Origin: Prevotella sp. UBA746
GTDB taxonomy: Bacteria > Bacteroidota > Bacteroidia > Bacteroidales > Bacteroidaceae
Length of the DNA: 32,523 nt
Direction of reading: 5' to 3'
Assembly (NCBI GenBank): GCA_002298545.1
Contig: DBKQ01000019.1
Span: 4,319-36,841 of the forward strand
A program made the translations under genes and the position numbers. Shown here in pieces: positions 16,485 through 24,230 of this stretch. The notes beneath the pieces were generated by a model that saw only the letters and a program-made list of their open reading frames with translations, had not been told where the DNA came from and did no database searches. Every line of letters begins with the position of its first letter. The first letter of the stretch is position 1.

Positions 16485-17654
16485 CTATCCCTTGATAGCC
16501 TCCCTCAGCTGGTCAAGAGCTTTCTTGAGGATACTCCTCGGCGTACCGACATTCATTCTCATGAAGCCTTCGCCACCCTTGCCAAACATTTCGCCGTCGT
16601 TAAGTGCCAGATGAGCCTTGTTGACAAACAAGTCGACGAGCTGCTCGTGGTTGAGGTGGAGTTCGCGACAGTCGAGCCATACAAGGAAAGAAGCCTCTGG
16701 GCGCAGTGGCTTAATCTCCGGCAAGAACTCCTTGCAGTAGTTTTCCACAAAGATGATGTTGTCCTCTACATATTTAAGCATCTCCTTGCGCCATGCTTCA
16801 CCATTCTTAAATGCGGCAATAGTAGCTATCGGCGAGAAGAGCGGAGCCTCGTTAAGCTCATTGGCAGCCAGCCATGAATAGAATTTCTTTCTTATCTCGT
16901 CGTTTGGTACGATAGAGTAGGAGCTGACGATACCGGCGATATTAAACGTCTTCGACGGAGCACCGAATGTTATGCTGCATTGTGCAGCCTTCTCCGATGC
17001 CGTGGCAAACGGTACGTGCTTGTTGCCCCAAAGAGCCATATCGCAGTGAATCTCGTCGGAGATGACAAGAATATTATGGTCGTAGCAGAAGTCGGCAAGC
17101 CTTGCCAGAGTCTCCTTGCTCCATGTTATTCCTGCAGGGTTGTGAGGGTTAGAAAGGATAAGCACCTTGCACTTGTCGTCGGCAACCTCAGCGAGATTGT
17201 CGAAGTCCATAGAGTAAGAACCGTCCTCATTCTCCTTCAGCGGATTATACACCACTTCCCTGCCGTTGCCCTCGGGAGTGAGACGGAAGGGATGGTATAC
17301 AGGTGGCTGGATAATAACCTTCTCGTCGGGCTTGGTAAACACGTTTACAACCATGCCGATACCTTTCACGATGCCGGGGATGTAGCTCAACCATTCGCGT
17401 TTTACGTCCCACTGGTGATGGTCTTTTATCCATTTCATTACGGTAGGCCACAACTCCTCCGGCTCCACGGTGTATCCGAAGAGCGAGTGGTTGAGACGCT
17501 GCTTTATGGCATCGGTAATGAAATGTGGAGTTTCGAAATCCATGTCTGCCACCCACAGCGGCAGAAGGTCAGCCCTGCCGTAGCGTTCCTCGAGCACTTC
17601 ATGCTTCAGGTCGCCGCTGCCAGAGCGGTCAATTATCTTATTGAAGTCGTACAT
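16485..17654 (-). CDS. PLP-dependent aminotransferase, MalY/PatB family (probable cystathionine beta-lyase)
   Basis: The 389-residue fold-type I PLP enzyme shows the MalY/PatB pattern: DLLPLWVADMDFETP near the N-terminus, YIPGIVKGIGMVVNVFT, LILSNPHNPAGITWSKE, ILVISDEIHCDM, and the PLP lysine in FGAPSKTFNIAG (about 230-241). The C-terminus has FMRMNVGTPRSILKKALDQL. PatB/MalY proteins cleave cystathionine or cysteine to pyruvate, ammonia and homocysteine or sulfide. It follows the trans-sulfuration enzyme gene by 17 nt, so the two are surely one operon. The exact substrate is inferred from this pairing. Confidence 0.88.
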   Translation of the reverse strand: MYDFNKIIDRSGSGDLKHEVLEERYGRADLLPLWVADMDFETPHFITDAIKQRLNHSLFGYTVEPEELWPTVMKWIKDHHQWDVKREWLSYIPGIVKGIGMVVNVFTKPDEKVIIQPPVYHPFRLTPEGNGREVVYNPLKENEDGSYSMDFDNLAEVADDKCKVLILSNPHNPAGITWSKETLARLADFCYDHNILVISDEIHCDMALWGNKHVPFATASEKAAQCSITFGAPSKTFNIAGIVSSYSIVPNDEIRKKFYSWLAANELNEAPLFSPIATIAAFKNGEAWRKEMLKYVEDNIIFVENYCKEFLPEIKPLRPEASFLVWLDCRELHLNHEQLVDLFVNKAHLALNDGEMFGKGGEGFMRMNVGTPRSILKKALDQLREAIKG

Positions 17655-17671
17655 ATAGTCTCTCCTTTCCT

Positions 17672-18847
17672 TTATTTCTCCAAAGCCTGCTTGATATCCT
17701 CAAAGATGTCGTCCATATCCTCCAGACCTACAGAAATTCTCACCGTAGTGTCGAGCACGTCCATCGCAGCACGTTCCTCATCCGAGAAATTACCGAAGAT
17801 AGTACTTGCCGGGTGGATGGCGAGCGTCTTGTTGTCGAAGAGGTTAGTGGCGCGGCGTACCAGTTTCAGGTTGTTTATCATATTGAAGCAAGCCTCCTTG
17901 TCTGCAAGGTCGATGGTCATCATTGCGCCGGCGGTTTTGCCATACTGTTTCTCGGCGATGGCATGGTAAGGATTGTCTGGCAGTCCAACGTAGTTCACGC
18001 GTTTAATGCCCGGCAGAGTGCGCAGTTTCTCTGCAAGATACAGTGTGTTATGGCTCTGCACGCGGTAGCGAGCATCGAGAGTCTCCAGTCCGAGCGACTG
18101 CATATAAGCCACATGCGGAGTCATATAAGCTCCGAAGTTGAAGAGCATCTCGTTCTTCATAGTGTGTCCGAAGCCCTTTGTCGTGCCGTAGTCAATAACG
18201 AGACCGCCGAGAGTAGTGGCACCGCCCGAGAGATATTTAGTACTTGAAACCACCTCGATGTCCACGCCCAGACTCTTTGCCGAGAACTGAGTGAACGGTA
18301 TAACCGTAGTGTCGGCAATGAGCGGTACGTTATATTCATGGGCAATCTCCGAGAGAGCCTTCAGGTCGGCAACCTCCATCTGCGGATTAGTGATAATTTC
18401 AAGGAAAATACAGCAAGTGTTTTCGTCCATCTTATTCTTGACCTCGTCGAGATTCAGCAAGTCGCATGGTCTTGGCTCCACGCCGAAACGCTTCATTGAT
18501 TCAGTGATGAGCGAGAAGGTGTTGCCAAACATGTGGCGAGAGGTTACGATATTCTTTCCCGTGGCGGCGAGAGCCATCAGTGTGTTGCTGATAGCCGCCA
18601 TGCCCGACGACATTGCTATTACGTTTTCAGCCCCGGTAAGAGCCTTCACCTTGTCTTCTAAATACATCACGGTAGGGTTCATCACTCTTGAATAATCCGG
18701 TGCGATAACCTTTCCGGTGAAAGCGTCAGCCATATCCTTAGCGGTGTCAAATTCGTATGCTGCGGTATGATAGATAGGCATACTCAGCGAACCATAGGCA
18801 TCGCCTTTGCGGAACGGCGTGTCAATTGCTTTTGTCTGATTCTTCAT
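17672..18847 (-). CDS. Cys/Met metabolism PLP enzyme (trans-sulfuration / methionine gamma-lyase type)
   Basis: This 391-residue member of the Cys/Met metabolism PLP family has SLSMPIYHTAAYEFD and YSRVMNPTVMYLEDKVKALT near the N-terminus, AMSSGMAAISNTLMAL, ADTTVIPFTQFSAKSLG, and the PLP lysine in VVSSTKYLSGGATTLGG (about 188-204). The C-terminus has HPASTIFGN and RISVGLEDMDDIFEDIKQAL. Family members include O-acetylhomoserine sulfhydrylase, cystathionine gamma-synthase/lyase and methionine gamma-lyase, which sequence alone does not separate. With PatB/MalY next to it, a role in methionine-cysteine interconversion is likely. Confidence 0.88.
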   Translation of the reverse strand: MKNQTKAIDTPFRKGDAYGSLSMPIYHTAAYEFDTAKDMADAFTGKVIAPDYSRVMNPTVMYLEDKVKALTGAENVIAMSSGMAAISNTLMALAATGKNIVTSRHMFGNTFSLITESMKRFGVEPRPCDLLNLDEVKNKMDENTCCIFLEIITNPQMEVADLKALSEIAHEYNVPLIADTTVIPFTQFSAKSLGVDIEVVSSTKYLSGGATTLGGLVIDYGTTKGFGHTMKNEMLFNFGAYMTPHVAYMQSLGLETLDARYRVQSHNTLYLAEKLRTLPGIKRVNYVGLPDNPYHAIAEKQYGKTAGAMMTIDLADKEACFNMINNLKLVRRATNLFDNKTLAIHPASTIFGNFSDEERAAMDVLDTTVRISVGLEDMDDIFEDIKQALEK

Positions 18848-18879
18848 TTTTTATATATTATCATTAATGTTTCTGACTG

Positions 18880-18910
18880 CAAAATTACTGCAAAATGTAG
18901 TATCTAAAAA
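18880..18910 (-). promoter_or_regulatory. Probable promoter of the PLP enzyme operon
   Basis: TAATTTTG on the minus strand (18887-18880) with a T run instead of a clean TTTG 19 nt upstream. The leader is about 30 nt. Confidence 0.5.
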
Positions 18911-18989
18911 ATCAGAAGCACTTTTTTTCAGCTTTAACCCGAATGACGGGGTGGAGAATAATGTAAATAAGAAAGTTTTAGTAGTGAAT

Positions 18990-19489
18990 ATTATCAGAAT
19001 TATATATTTTTAGACAAAAAACATTAAAAACCCCCGAACCAAGTAAAACCCTCGTTCCTCGGGTTAGTCGATGTATTATCAAATTTCCTTACGAGAACAA
19101 GTTCTCGCCGGAAATCTGATAACACATCGCCAATGCCTACGGCATTTTTACTTGTTTCGGGCGATAAACATAAAAAACAAAGGAAACAGTTTGCTGTCTT
19201 ATGCAACAAATAGTGGTATATATTTAGATTGTTGTCTCTATATTCTACCAATCTCTAATTTCTAATCAATACTCTCTAATTTCTAATCCCTAAATGTTTT
19301 TTATGTTTATCGCCCGATGCCGTTTTGCAGGAGGCACGAAGTGACTCTTTTTATTATGGCGGATGTGGACGGAAGAGAGCATGCTCTCTAAAGGACACAT
19401 CAGTCATAATAAAAAAGCCGTAGGCTTGCAAAACGACATCGGGGGTTTTGCAGGTTTTCGTCTAAAAAGAAGGAAAAACTTCTGATAAT
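18990..19489 (+). repeat. Composite palindromic element E3 (complete: arms B and A)
   Basis: Outer stem ATTATCAGAA (18990-18999) pairs with TTCTGATAAT (19480-19489). Terminal inverted repeats are TTTTTAGACAAAAA (19007-19020) and TTTTCGTCTAAAAA (19455-19468). Arm B, minus strand, has closing stem 19033-19048/19146-19161 and a 20-bp internal stem 19069-19088/19110-19129 with tip GAGAAC-aa-GTTCTC. Arm A, plus strand (about 19290-19450), has closing stem GATGCCGTTTTGCA/TGCAAAACGACATC and three inner hairpins. Between the arms is a spacer of about 120 nt that includes TCTCTAATTTCTAAT-type short repeats. It lies in the divergent region between the PLP operon and the gene at 19593. Confidence 0.85.
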
Positions 19490-19580
19490 TCATTATAACT
19501 TTAAATAATGCAGGTTAAATAATTCTTCATTTAATGAATAAATTTATTCAGCAATAGTCATTTCTTCATTCAAAAAATAT

Positions 19581-19588
19581 TATCTTTG
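19581..19588 (+). promoter_or_regulatory. -7 box almost touching the start codon
   Basis: TATCTTTG ends 4 nt before the ATG at 19593, so transcription would begin at or inside the first codons. Either the mRNA is leaderless or a later start is used. No clean TTTG lies at the usual upstream distance. The same arrangement is repeated at 21310-21322. Confidence 0.45.
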
Positions 19589-19592
19589 CAGC

Positions 19593-20204
19593 ATGAACGA
19601 TATAATAAATCCGGCACAGTGGAGCGAGAACATAATCATTGCTGATGCCGACTTTATAGACAAGGTAGCATTCGACCTTACGGTGAACTTCGAACGCATG
19701 CTAATGAGGCGCGTGCCAAAGGCAGATTTTGCACGCTGGATAGACTGTGTTGCGCTCGACGGAGGAGTGCGCGAAGGAGACAACCAGGTACAGGTAGTGC
19801 TTATACACGACAAGAAAAATGCGGGGCTTGAGAATTTCAATCCCTCAGATTATAAAAACGACCTCAATGCAAAAGCCTTTAAAGACCATCTCGGAGAATT
19901 TACCATCAATACATATCCAGTGGAGAACCTTGTGAACAAAAGCGATTTCATCGCCGAGGCGGCACAGATAGCATGCTCGCAGAAAGAGGTGAAAAGGGTG
20001 ATGGTCGTTCCCGACGACGAGGAGACTTACCAGAAGGTGAGACAGGCTCTGCGCCGTATCGACGACGACGGCAAGCGCATCACGCTCTTTGCCATGCAGC
20101 CTATGGAGGGAGGAAACTTCCGACAGGAGATTCTTGGCTACTCGCTGATGAATGCACTGGGAATAAAAGGAGAAGAAATAAGTCCTTCCCCAGCGCAGCC
20201 ATAA
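19593..20204 (+). CDS. Conserved unknown protein, tail altered at an insertion junction
   Basis: The 203-residue protein has no signal peptide or membrane segment and looks cytoplasmic with alternating strands and helices (NIIIADADFIDKVAFDL, VQVVLIHDKKN, VKRVMVVPDDEETYQKVRQA, ITLFAMQP). I do not recognise a named function. Its 3' end is of special interest. Codons from 20142 encode SLMNALGIKGEEI, and the same 40 bases recur at 21337-21376 just before the polyamine dehydrogenase gene. After the repeat, this copy ends in an odd tail SPSPAQP, while the distant copy ends in Lys and stop. I infer that an insertion replaced the original last codons and that the gene once sat directly upstream of the dehydrogenase gene. 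Confidence 0.75.
   Translation: MNDIINPAQWSENIIIADADFIDKVAFDLTVNFERMLMRRVPKADFARWIDCVALDGGVREGDNQVQVVLIHDKKNAGLENFNPSDYKNDLNAKAFKDHLGEFTINTYPVENLVNKSDFIAEAAQIACSQKEVKRVMVVPDDEETYQKVRQALRRIDDDGKRITLFAMQPMEGGNFRQEILGYSLMNALGIKGEEISPSPAQP
20142..20181 (+). repeat. 40-bp direct repeat, left copy
   Basis: Identical to 21337-21376 over 40 bases, and it lies in the same codon phase in both reading frames. It marks the left edge of the DUF3990 module. Confidence 0.95.
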
Positions 20205-20212
20205 AGCTGCGC
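20193..20212 (+). terminator. Weak hairpin across the stop codon of the unknown gene
   Basis: GCGCAGC (20193-20199) pairs with GCTGCGC (20206-20212), with the stop codon in the loop. Only a poor T-rich tail follows, so termination is uncertain. Confidence 0.35.
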
Positions 20213-20317
20213 GGAACTTTATTGAATTGTACATAGAGTCTCTTTGCAGCAAGCCGTGTCAATCTGATGTGGAATTTATTCAATAAATTTCTATAATTGT
20301 AAAAAAGAATCGGATAT

Positions 20318-20524
20318 ATGGATAAAATAAGATATATGAATCTATGTATTGTGGAATTCGGAAAAAAGTTCCGGTTGCCGGCAGATATGGCTTTCAATTA
20401 TCTGAAACGCTATGGCGCACTTGACTTTATAGACAAATGCTACGAGGCTGAGCATCTTTTGCCATTGGAATCCACAATATCAAATCTACAGAAGTATTGC
20501 AGAAAATATGGAGGGACAATATAA
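20318..20524 (+). CDS. DUF3791-family small protein
   Basis: This 68-residue protein ends with ALDFIDKCYEAEHLLPLESTISNLQKYC, the typical pattern of DUF3791. Members of this family are often found directly before DUF3990 proteins. Its TAA stop shares one base with the ATG of the DUF3990 gene (TAATG), so the two are translationally coupled. I infer an antitoxin or accessory role, because of its small size and position. The sequence here looks richer in A and T than the neighbouring genes, which fits recent acquisition. Confidence 0.7.
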   Translation: MDKIRYMNLCIVEFGKKFRLPADMAFNYLKRYGALDFIDKCYEAEHLLPLESTISNLQKYCRKYGGTI

Positions 20525-20997
20525 TGAAACTTTACCATGGAACGAACTGTGATTTCACAGAAATAGATTTCAGCAAATGCAAGCCAAACAAGGATTTTGG
20601 TAAAGGTTTCTATCTTACTGACATTAGGAAACAAGCTCTTGATATGGCAATAAGGAGATGTGAATTCGAACAGTCTGGTACCCCCATCGTGCAGGAATAT
20701 TATTTTGATGAAAATTCCCTGAATAACGGAGATTGTAAAGTCAAGATATTTAAGGGAGTATGTGTGGAATGGGCTGAATTCATACTTCAGAACAGAACAT
20801 CGAAAAAGGAAGTAGTACACGGTTATGATATAGTGGTTGGGCCAGTAGCAGATGACGGGGTGGTTTATCAACTAAATCTGTATATGCAGCATTTTATAAC
20901 TATAGAACAACTAGTCAAAGGACTTGAATACAAAAGACTGAATAATCAATATTTTTTCGGTACAGACAAAGCAATATCCAAATTGAAGAGAATATGA
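20524..20997 (+). CDS. DUF3990-family protein, ADP-ribosyltransferase-like
   Basis: This 157-residue protein begins KLYHGTNCDF and has DFGKGFYLTDIRKQALDMA at about 24-42, WAEFILQNR at about 83-91, YDIVVGPVADDGV at about 101-113 and NQYFFGTDKAI at about 141-151. The His5 of YHGT, the Tyr30 of GKGFYLT and the Gln142 before YFFGT occupy the places of the NAD-binding and catalytic positions of ADP-ribosyltransferase folds (an H-Y-Q-like set). The family name is a motif match; the enzymatic role is inference. It is coupled on both sides by overlapping start/stop codons. A longer frame from 20497 exists, but the TAATG overlap supports 20524. The likely role is toxin or effector of the module. Confidence 0.7.
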   Translation: MKLYHGTNCDFTEIDFSKCKPNKDFGKGFYLTDIRKQALDMAIRRCEFEQSGTPIVQEYYFDENSLNNGDCKVKIFKGVCVEWAEFILQNRTSKKEVVHGYDIVVGPVADDGVVYQLNLYMQHFITIEQLVKGLEYKRLNNQYFFGTDKAISKLKRI

Positions 20998-21212
20998 AGT
21001 TAACAAAAAGTCAGAGACAGTTTATCATAAATTGTGATATAGAAAAATTGGTTTCTTTATTGCAGGAGGATTATAAGTTTTCTTTGATAGATGCGTTTAA
21101 TGTTGTTTACAATTCGAAGCTTTATAAGAAACTTGTCAATACGGATAATGGATTCTATATACAGAGCCCTTTGTATCAGTATGGATACCTTAAGGAAGAG
21201 ATGGCAGAATGA
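20994..21212 (+). CDS. Small third protein of the DUF3990 module
   Basis: The 72-residue protein starts inside the stop of the previous gene (ATGA overlap). It begins KLTKSQRQFIINCDIEKLV and ends with GFYIQSPLYQYGYLKEEMAE. The middle part (FSLIDAFNVVYNSKLYKKLV) resembles the helical pattern of DUF3791-like proteins, but I cannot name the family with certainty. Length and position suggest an immunity, antitoxin or regulatory partner of the DUF3990 protein. Confidence 0.6.
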   Translation: MKLTKSQRQFIINCDIEKLVSLLQEDYKFSLIDAFNVVYNSKLYKKLVNTDNGFYIQSPLYQYGYLKEEMAE

Positions 21213-21309
21213 AAATTCTATCGTAAAGTATTCCAATCCCGATAATAATCTTTCACACTGTTGTAATAAAATTCTTTATTCAACATTCTTCATTTGTCAT
21301 TAAAATATA

Positions 21310-21317
21310 TACCTTTG
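21310..21317 (+). promoter_or_regulatory. Duplicated -7 box before the mini-ORF
   Basis: TACCTTTG ends 4 nt before the ATG at 21322, the same distance as at 19581-19593. The 50 nt upstream align with the region before 19593 (shared words TTATTCA, CATTT, AAAATAT, AGCATGAAC). It probably drives the polyamine dehydrogenase gene. Confidence 0.5.
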
Positions 21318-21321
21318 TAGC

Positions 21322-21381
21322 ATGAACAATGTAATTTCGCTGATGAATGCACTGGGAATAAAAGGAGAAGAAATAAAATAA
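21322..21381 (+). pseudogene. 19-codon in-frame miniature of the upstream unknown gene
   Basis: The reading frame is ATG-AAC-AAT-GTA-ATT followed directly by the 40-bp repeat, giving MNNVISLMNALGIKGEEIK. The first residues match the start (MNDII) and the rest matches the end of the protein encoded at 19593; about 178 middle codons are missing, with the frame intact. It ends 6 nt before the next ATG. I read it as an internal-deletion remnant that may now work as a short leader peptide. Confidence 0.65.
21337..21376 (+). repeat. 40-bp direct repeat, right copy
   Basis: Identical to 20142-20181. Here it is followed by the codon AAA and TAA, probably the original end of the gene. Confidence 0.95.
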
Positions 21382-21387
21382 TAAGAT

Positions 21388-22614
21388 ATGGGAAAAGTAT
21401 TAATCATCGGCGCCGGCGGTGTAGCTACCGTGGCAGCCGTAAAAATCGCAAAAAACTCGGATGTCTTCACCGACATCATGATTGCAAGTCGCACAAAGTC
21501 TAAATGTGATAAAATCAAGGAGTATATCGGCAACCCCGACATCAAGACCGCTCAGGTGGATGCCGACGACGTGGAACAGCTGAAGGCTCTCTTCAACGAC
21601 TACAAGCCGGAGCTGTGTGTGAACCTCGCACTGCCATATCAGGACCTCACTATCATGGAGGCTTGTCTGGCTTGCGGAGTGAACTATCTCGACACTGCAA
21701 ACTATGAGCCGAAGGATGAGGCTCACTTTGAGTATTCATGGCAGTGGGCTTACAAAAAACGTTTTGAGGATGCCGGACTGACGGCTATCCTTGGCTGTGG
21801 CTTCGACCCGGGAGTAACGAGCATCTTTACGGCATACGCTGCAAAGCACTACTTCGACGAGATACAGTATCTCGATATTGTGGACTGTAATGCCGGTAAC
21901 CACCATAAGGCTTTTGCTACAAACTTCAACCCTGAGATAAATATCCGCGAGATTACACAGAAGGGACTCTACTGGCAGGACGGCAAATGGGTGGAGACTG
22001 AACCGCTGGAGATTCACAAGACACTCAACTATCCTAACGTTGGACCGAAAGAGAGCTACCTGCTACACCACGAGGAGATAGAGTCGCTCGTAAAGAACTA
22101 TCCTACCATCAAGCGCGCACGCTTCTGGATGACCTTCGGTCAGCAGTACCTCACTTACCTCGACTGCATCCAGAACCTCGGTATGTCGCGTATCGACGAA
22201 ATTGAATACGAGGCTCCGCTTGCCGACAATCCGGAGAAGAAGGTTAAGGTGAAGATCGTTCCGCTGCAGTTCCTAAAGGCAGTATTGCCTAATCCTCAGG
22301 ACCTCGGCGAGAACTACGACGGCGAGACGAGCATCGGCTGTCGTATCCGCGGACTCAAAGACGGTAAGGAGCGCACATACTATGTATATAACAACTGCAG
22401 TCACCATGCAGCATACTTGGAGACTGGCATGCAGGGCGTGAGCTACACCACAGGTGTGCCGGCAATGATTGGGGCCATGATGTTCTTCAAGGGACTGTGG
22501 CGCCGTCCGGGAGTATGGAACGTAGAGGAGTTCGACCCGGATCCATTTATGGAACAACTGAACAAACAGGGACTGCCGTGGCACGAGGTGTTTGACGGCG
22601 ACCTCGAACTGTAG
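21388..22614 (+). CDS. Carboxy(nor)spermidine dehydrogenase, saccharopine dehydrogenase family
   Basis: The 408-residue cytoplasmic oxidoreductase opens with the NAD(P)-binding VLIIGAGGVATVAAVKIA. The segments VNLALPYQDLTIMEACL, TAILGCGFDPGVTSIF and IVDCNAGNHHKAFATNFNPE are typical of carboxynorspermidine synthase (EC 1.5.1.43 type), the enzyme that joins aspartate semialdehyde to a diamine in the alternative spermidine/norspermidine pathway used by many Bacteroidota. The partner decarboxylase is not in the window. It follows the mini-ORF by 6 nt and is closed by a terminator. True saccharopine dehydrogenase of lysine metabolism is less likely in this phylum. Confidence 0.85.
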   Translation: MGKVLIIGAGGVATVAAVKIAKNSDVFTDIMIASRTKSKCDKIKEYIGNPDIKTAQVDADDVEQLKALFNDYKPELCVNLALPYQDLTIMEACLACGVNYLDTANYEPKDEAHFEYSWQWAYKKRFEDAGLTAILGCGFDPGVTSIFTAYAAKHYFDEIQYLDIVDCNAGNHHKAFATNFNPEINIREITQKGLYWQDGKWVETEPLEIHKTLNYPNVGPKESYLLHHEEIESLVKNYPTIKRARFWMTFGQQYLTYLDCIQNLGMSRIDEIEYEAPLADNPEKKVKVKIVPLQFLKAVLPNPQDLGENYDGETSIGCRIRGLKDGKERTYYVYNNCSHHAAYLETGMQGVSYTTGVPAMIGAMMFFKGLWRRPGVWNVEEFDPDPFMEQLNKQGLPWHEVFDGDLEL

Positions 22615-22631
22615 TTTTGGGTTTAAATAAT

Positions 22632-22683
22632 AATTCCCATCGATATAGAACGGCAATGCTCCATATCGGTGGGAATTTCTTTT
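22632..22683 (+). terminator. Terminator after the polyamine dehydrogenase gene
   Basis: AATTCCCATCGATAT (22632-22646) pairs with ATATCGGTGGGAATT (22663-22677) with one G-U pair. TTCTTTT follows. It may work for both convergent genes. Confidence 0.85.
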
Positions 22684-22703
22684 AGTCGCTTTCCATATAT
22701 CTT

Positions 22704-24071
22704 TTACAGAATATCATTGATTATATCCTGTGGAAGGAACACATTCTTGGTAATACCGTCAAGGGCAGGATATTTAAGAAAAAGGACATATATGACCTCA
22801 CGTCCCTTGATGAAAGGACACAGACGGGAACGTTCCTTCAGATTCTCCAATAATCTGCTGGCATACTCGGCCTTTGTCCATTTACATTCACCAATCAAAA
22901 CTTTACTTTTATCGATCGATTCTGCCACGACATCAAGTTCTACACTCTTGTCTCTTGATACATTTCCCCACCATCTTCCGGCAACATTCCAAACAGTACC
23001 GTCAATGACGTTGCCGCTTACAGCGTGTCGGCAAAGTGTTTCCCAACGAGCTCCGACATAGTCTGAAAGGCTGTCTTGTATTAGCTTGCATACCATTTCT
23101 TTTCTTCCCAAGGCAATTAAGGACCGATTGGGGATAACATAATGATAGAAGAAACTCATAAATGGGTCTGAAACTTTATATATACTGCGTTTTGTGCTAC
23201 GTGGACTTTCTCCAAAAGGAATCTCCCGTTCTACAAATCCTAGTGTTATCAGCTTATTCAGAGGACGACTTAATTCGGTAGCCGGTTTATTCATCTTTCC
23301 TGCTATTTCGGAAATTCTGTTCACACCATTGCCTATCAATGAAAGCAAAGTGGAAGAAAGTGTGGTTTGGGTCAGGTCGTCCATAAATAAACGAGTCGGT
23401 TCTTCGTATAAGGTCCCGTTTACATCCAGTATATTGTACTTTATAGCATCCATCATCGAACTTTCGTGTTCACGAAGTTCCCAATAACGCGGAACACCTC
23501 CCCAAATGGCATATTCTTCGATGGTGGATACGTCATCGGTGTGAAGTACTTCTTGCAAGAAGCTCACCTTGATTGGAGAAAGCTGCATAATTGTATCTGC
23601 TCTGCCATATAGGGGTTCGGCCGCATCCAGTACCAACCCTTGCATCATCTGTTGGGATGACCCACAAATAAGAATAGTATATTTCAGCGATTTCGTATCT
23701 ATGAGTTTCTGCAATATAGAAGGCAGTGATCTGTCAATCTTTACTAAAAATGGGAATTCGTCTATACACAAACAGAAATGTTTGTTCGTGCGGTAGTTAA
23801 GTTGCATGAGTAGAGATTCCCAATCAGGATATTCAACTTTGTCAAAGTCGTCAAACTTGTAGCTTAATGTCTTTGCCAATAGTCTGCGCTGTTGTGTCGC
23901 ATCCGAATTGTCTGCCATGAAATATACGTCGTCTTCTTGAAAAACCTTCTTTATAAGAGTTGATTTTCCAAGCCTTCTTCGTCCGTATATCACCACAAGA
24001 GCAGATGGCTTTTCGCCATGTATTGCATGATGAAGTCGCTTTCGTTCGTCTATTCTGTCTATAAATTCCAT
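22704..24071 (-). CDS. P-loop ATPase with DUF234-type C-terminal nuclease-like domain
   Basis: The 455-residue protein (from the ATG at 24071) has Walker A GRRRLGKST (about 30-38), Walker B FCLCIDEFPF (about 99-108) and the sensor-like LICGSSQQMM. A winged-helix part follows (RISEIAGKMNKPATELSRPL). The C-terminal part has VELDVVAES and VLIGECKW, with the Asp and Glu-X-Lys of a PD-(D/E)XK fold. This layout is that of the archaeal-type ATPase/DUF234 family, common in Bacteroidota in many copies; its role is unknown. The longer frame to 24140 would include the promoter, so the inner ATG is chosen. Confidence 0.85.
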   Translation of the reverse strand: MEFIDRIDERKRLHHAIHGEKPSALVVIYGRRRLGKSTLIKKVFQEDDVYFMADNSDATQQRRLLAKTLSYKFDDFDKVEYPDWESLLMQLNYRTNKHFCLCIDEFPFLVKIDRSLPSILQKLIDTKSLKYTILICGSSQQMMQGLVLDAAEPLYGRADTIMQLSPIKVSFLQEVLHTDDVSTIEEYAIWGGVPRYWELREHESSMMDAIKYNILDVNGTLYEEPTRLFMDDLTQTTLSSTLLSLIGNGVNRISEIAGKMNKPATELSRPLNKLITLGFVEREIPFGESPRSTKRSIYKVSDPFMSFFYHYVIPNRSLIALGRKEMVCKLIQDSLSDYVGARWETLCRHAVSGNVIDGTVWNVAGRWWGNVSRDKSVELDVVAESIDKSKVLIGECKWTKAEYASRLLENLKERSRLCPFIKGREVIYVLFLKYPALDGITKNVFLPQDIINDIL

Positions 24072-24092
24072 ACTTGCAATTATTATGTTTTG

Positions 24093-24124
24093 CAAAAATA
24101 ATGTTTTAACTACATAATAGCAAG
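24093..24124 (-). promoter_or_regulatory. Promoter of the DUF234-type ATPase gene
   Basis: On the minus strand: CTTG (24124-24121), 20 nt, TATTTTTG (24100-24093). The ATG at 24071 follows about 20 nt after. Confidence 0.6.
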
Positions 24125-24230
24125 TTGAAAGAGAGTTCATTTTGCTTATTTAACGATTTTACTCCCTTTCCGCTTGTCAGACCATCTGTTGAAGTATGCA
24201 GGCAAGGAGATGACTGATGGAACTTTTTCC

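Noticed and set aside
16980..17969. Plus-strand ORF of 329 codons
   Set aside because: Antisense shadow of the two PLP enzyme genes; it spans their junction.
16167..19489. Elements E2 and E3 as ends of one composite transposon carrying the PLP operon
   Set aside because: They are different forms of the element, each complete with both terminal repeats, and no transposase or target duplication was seen.
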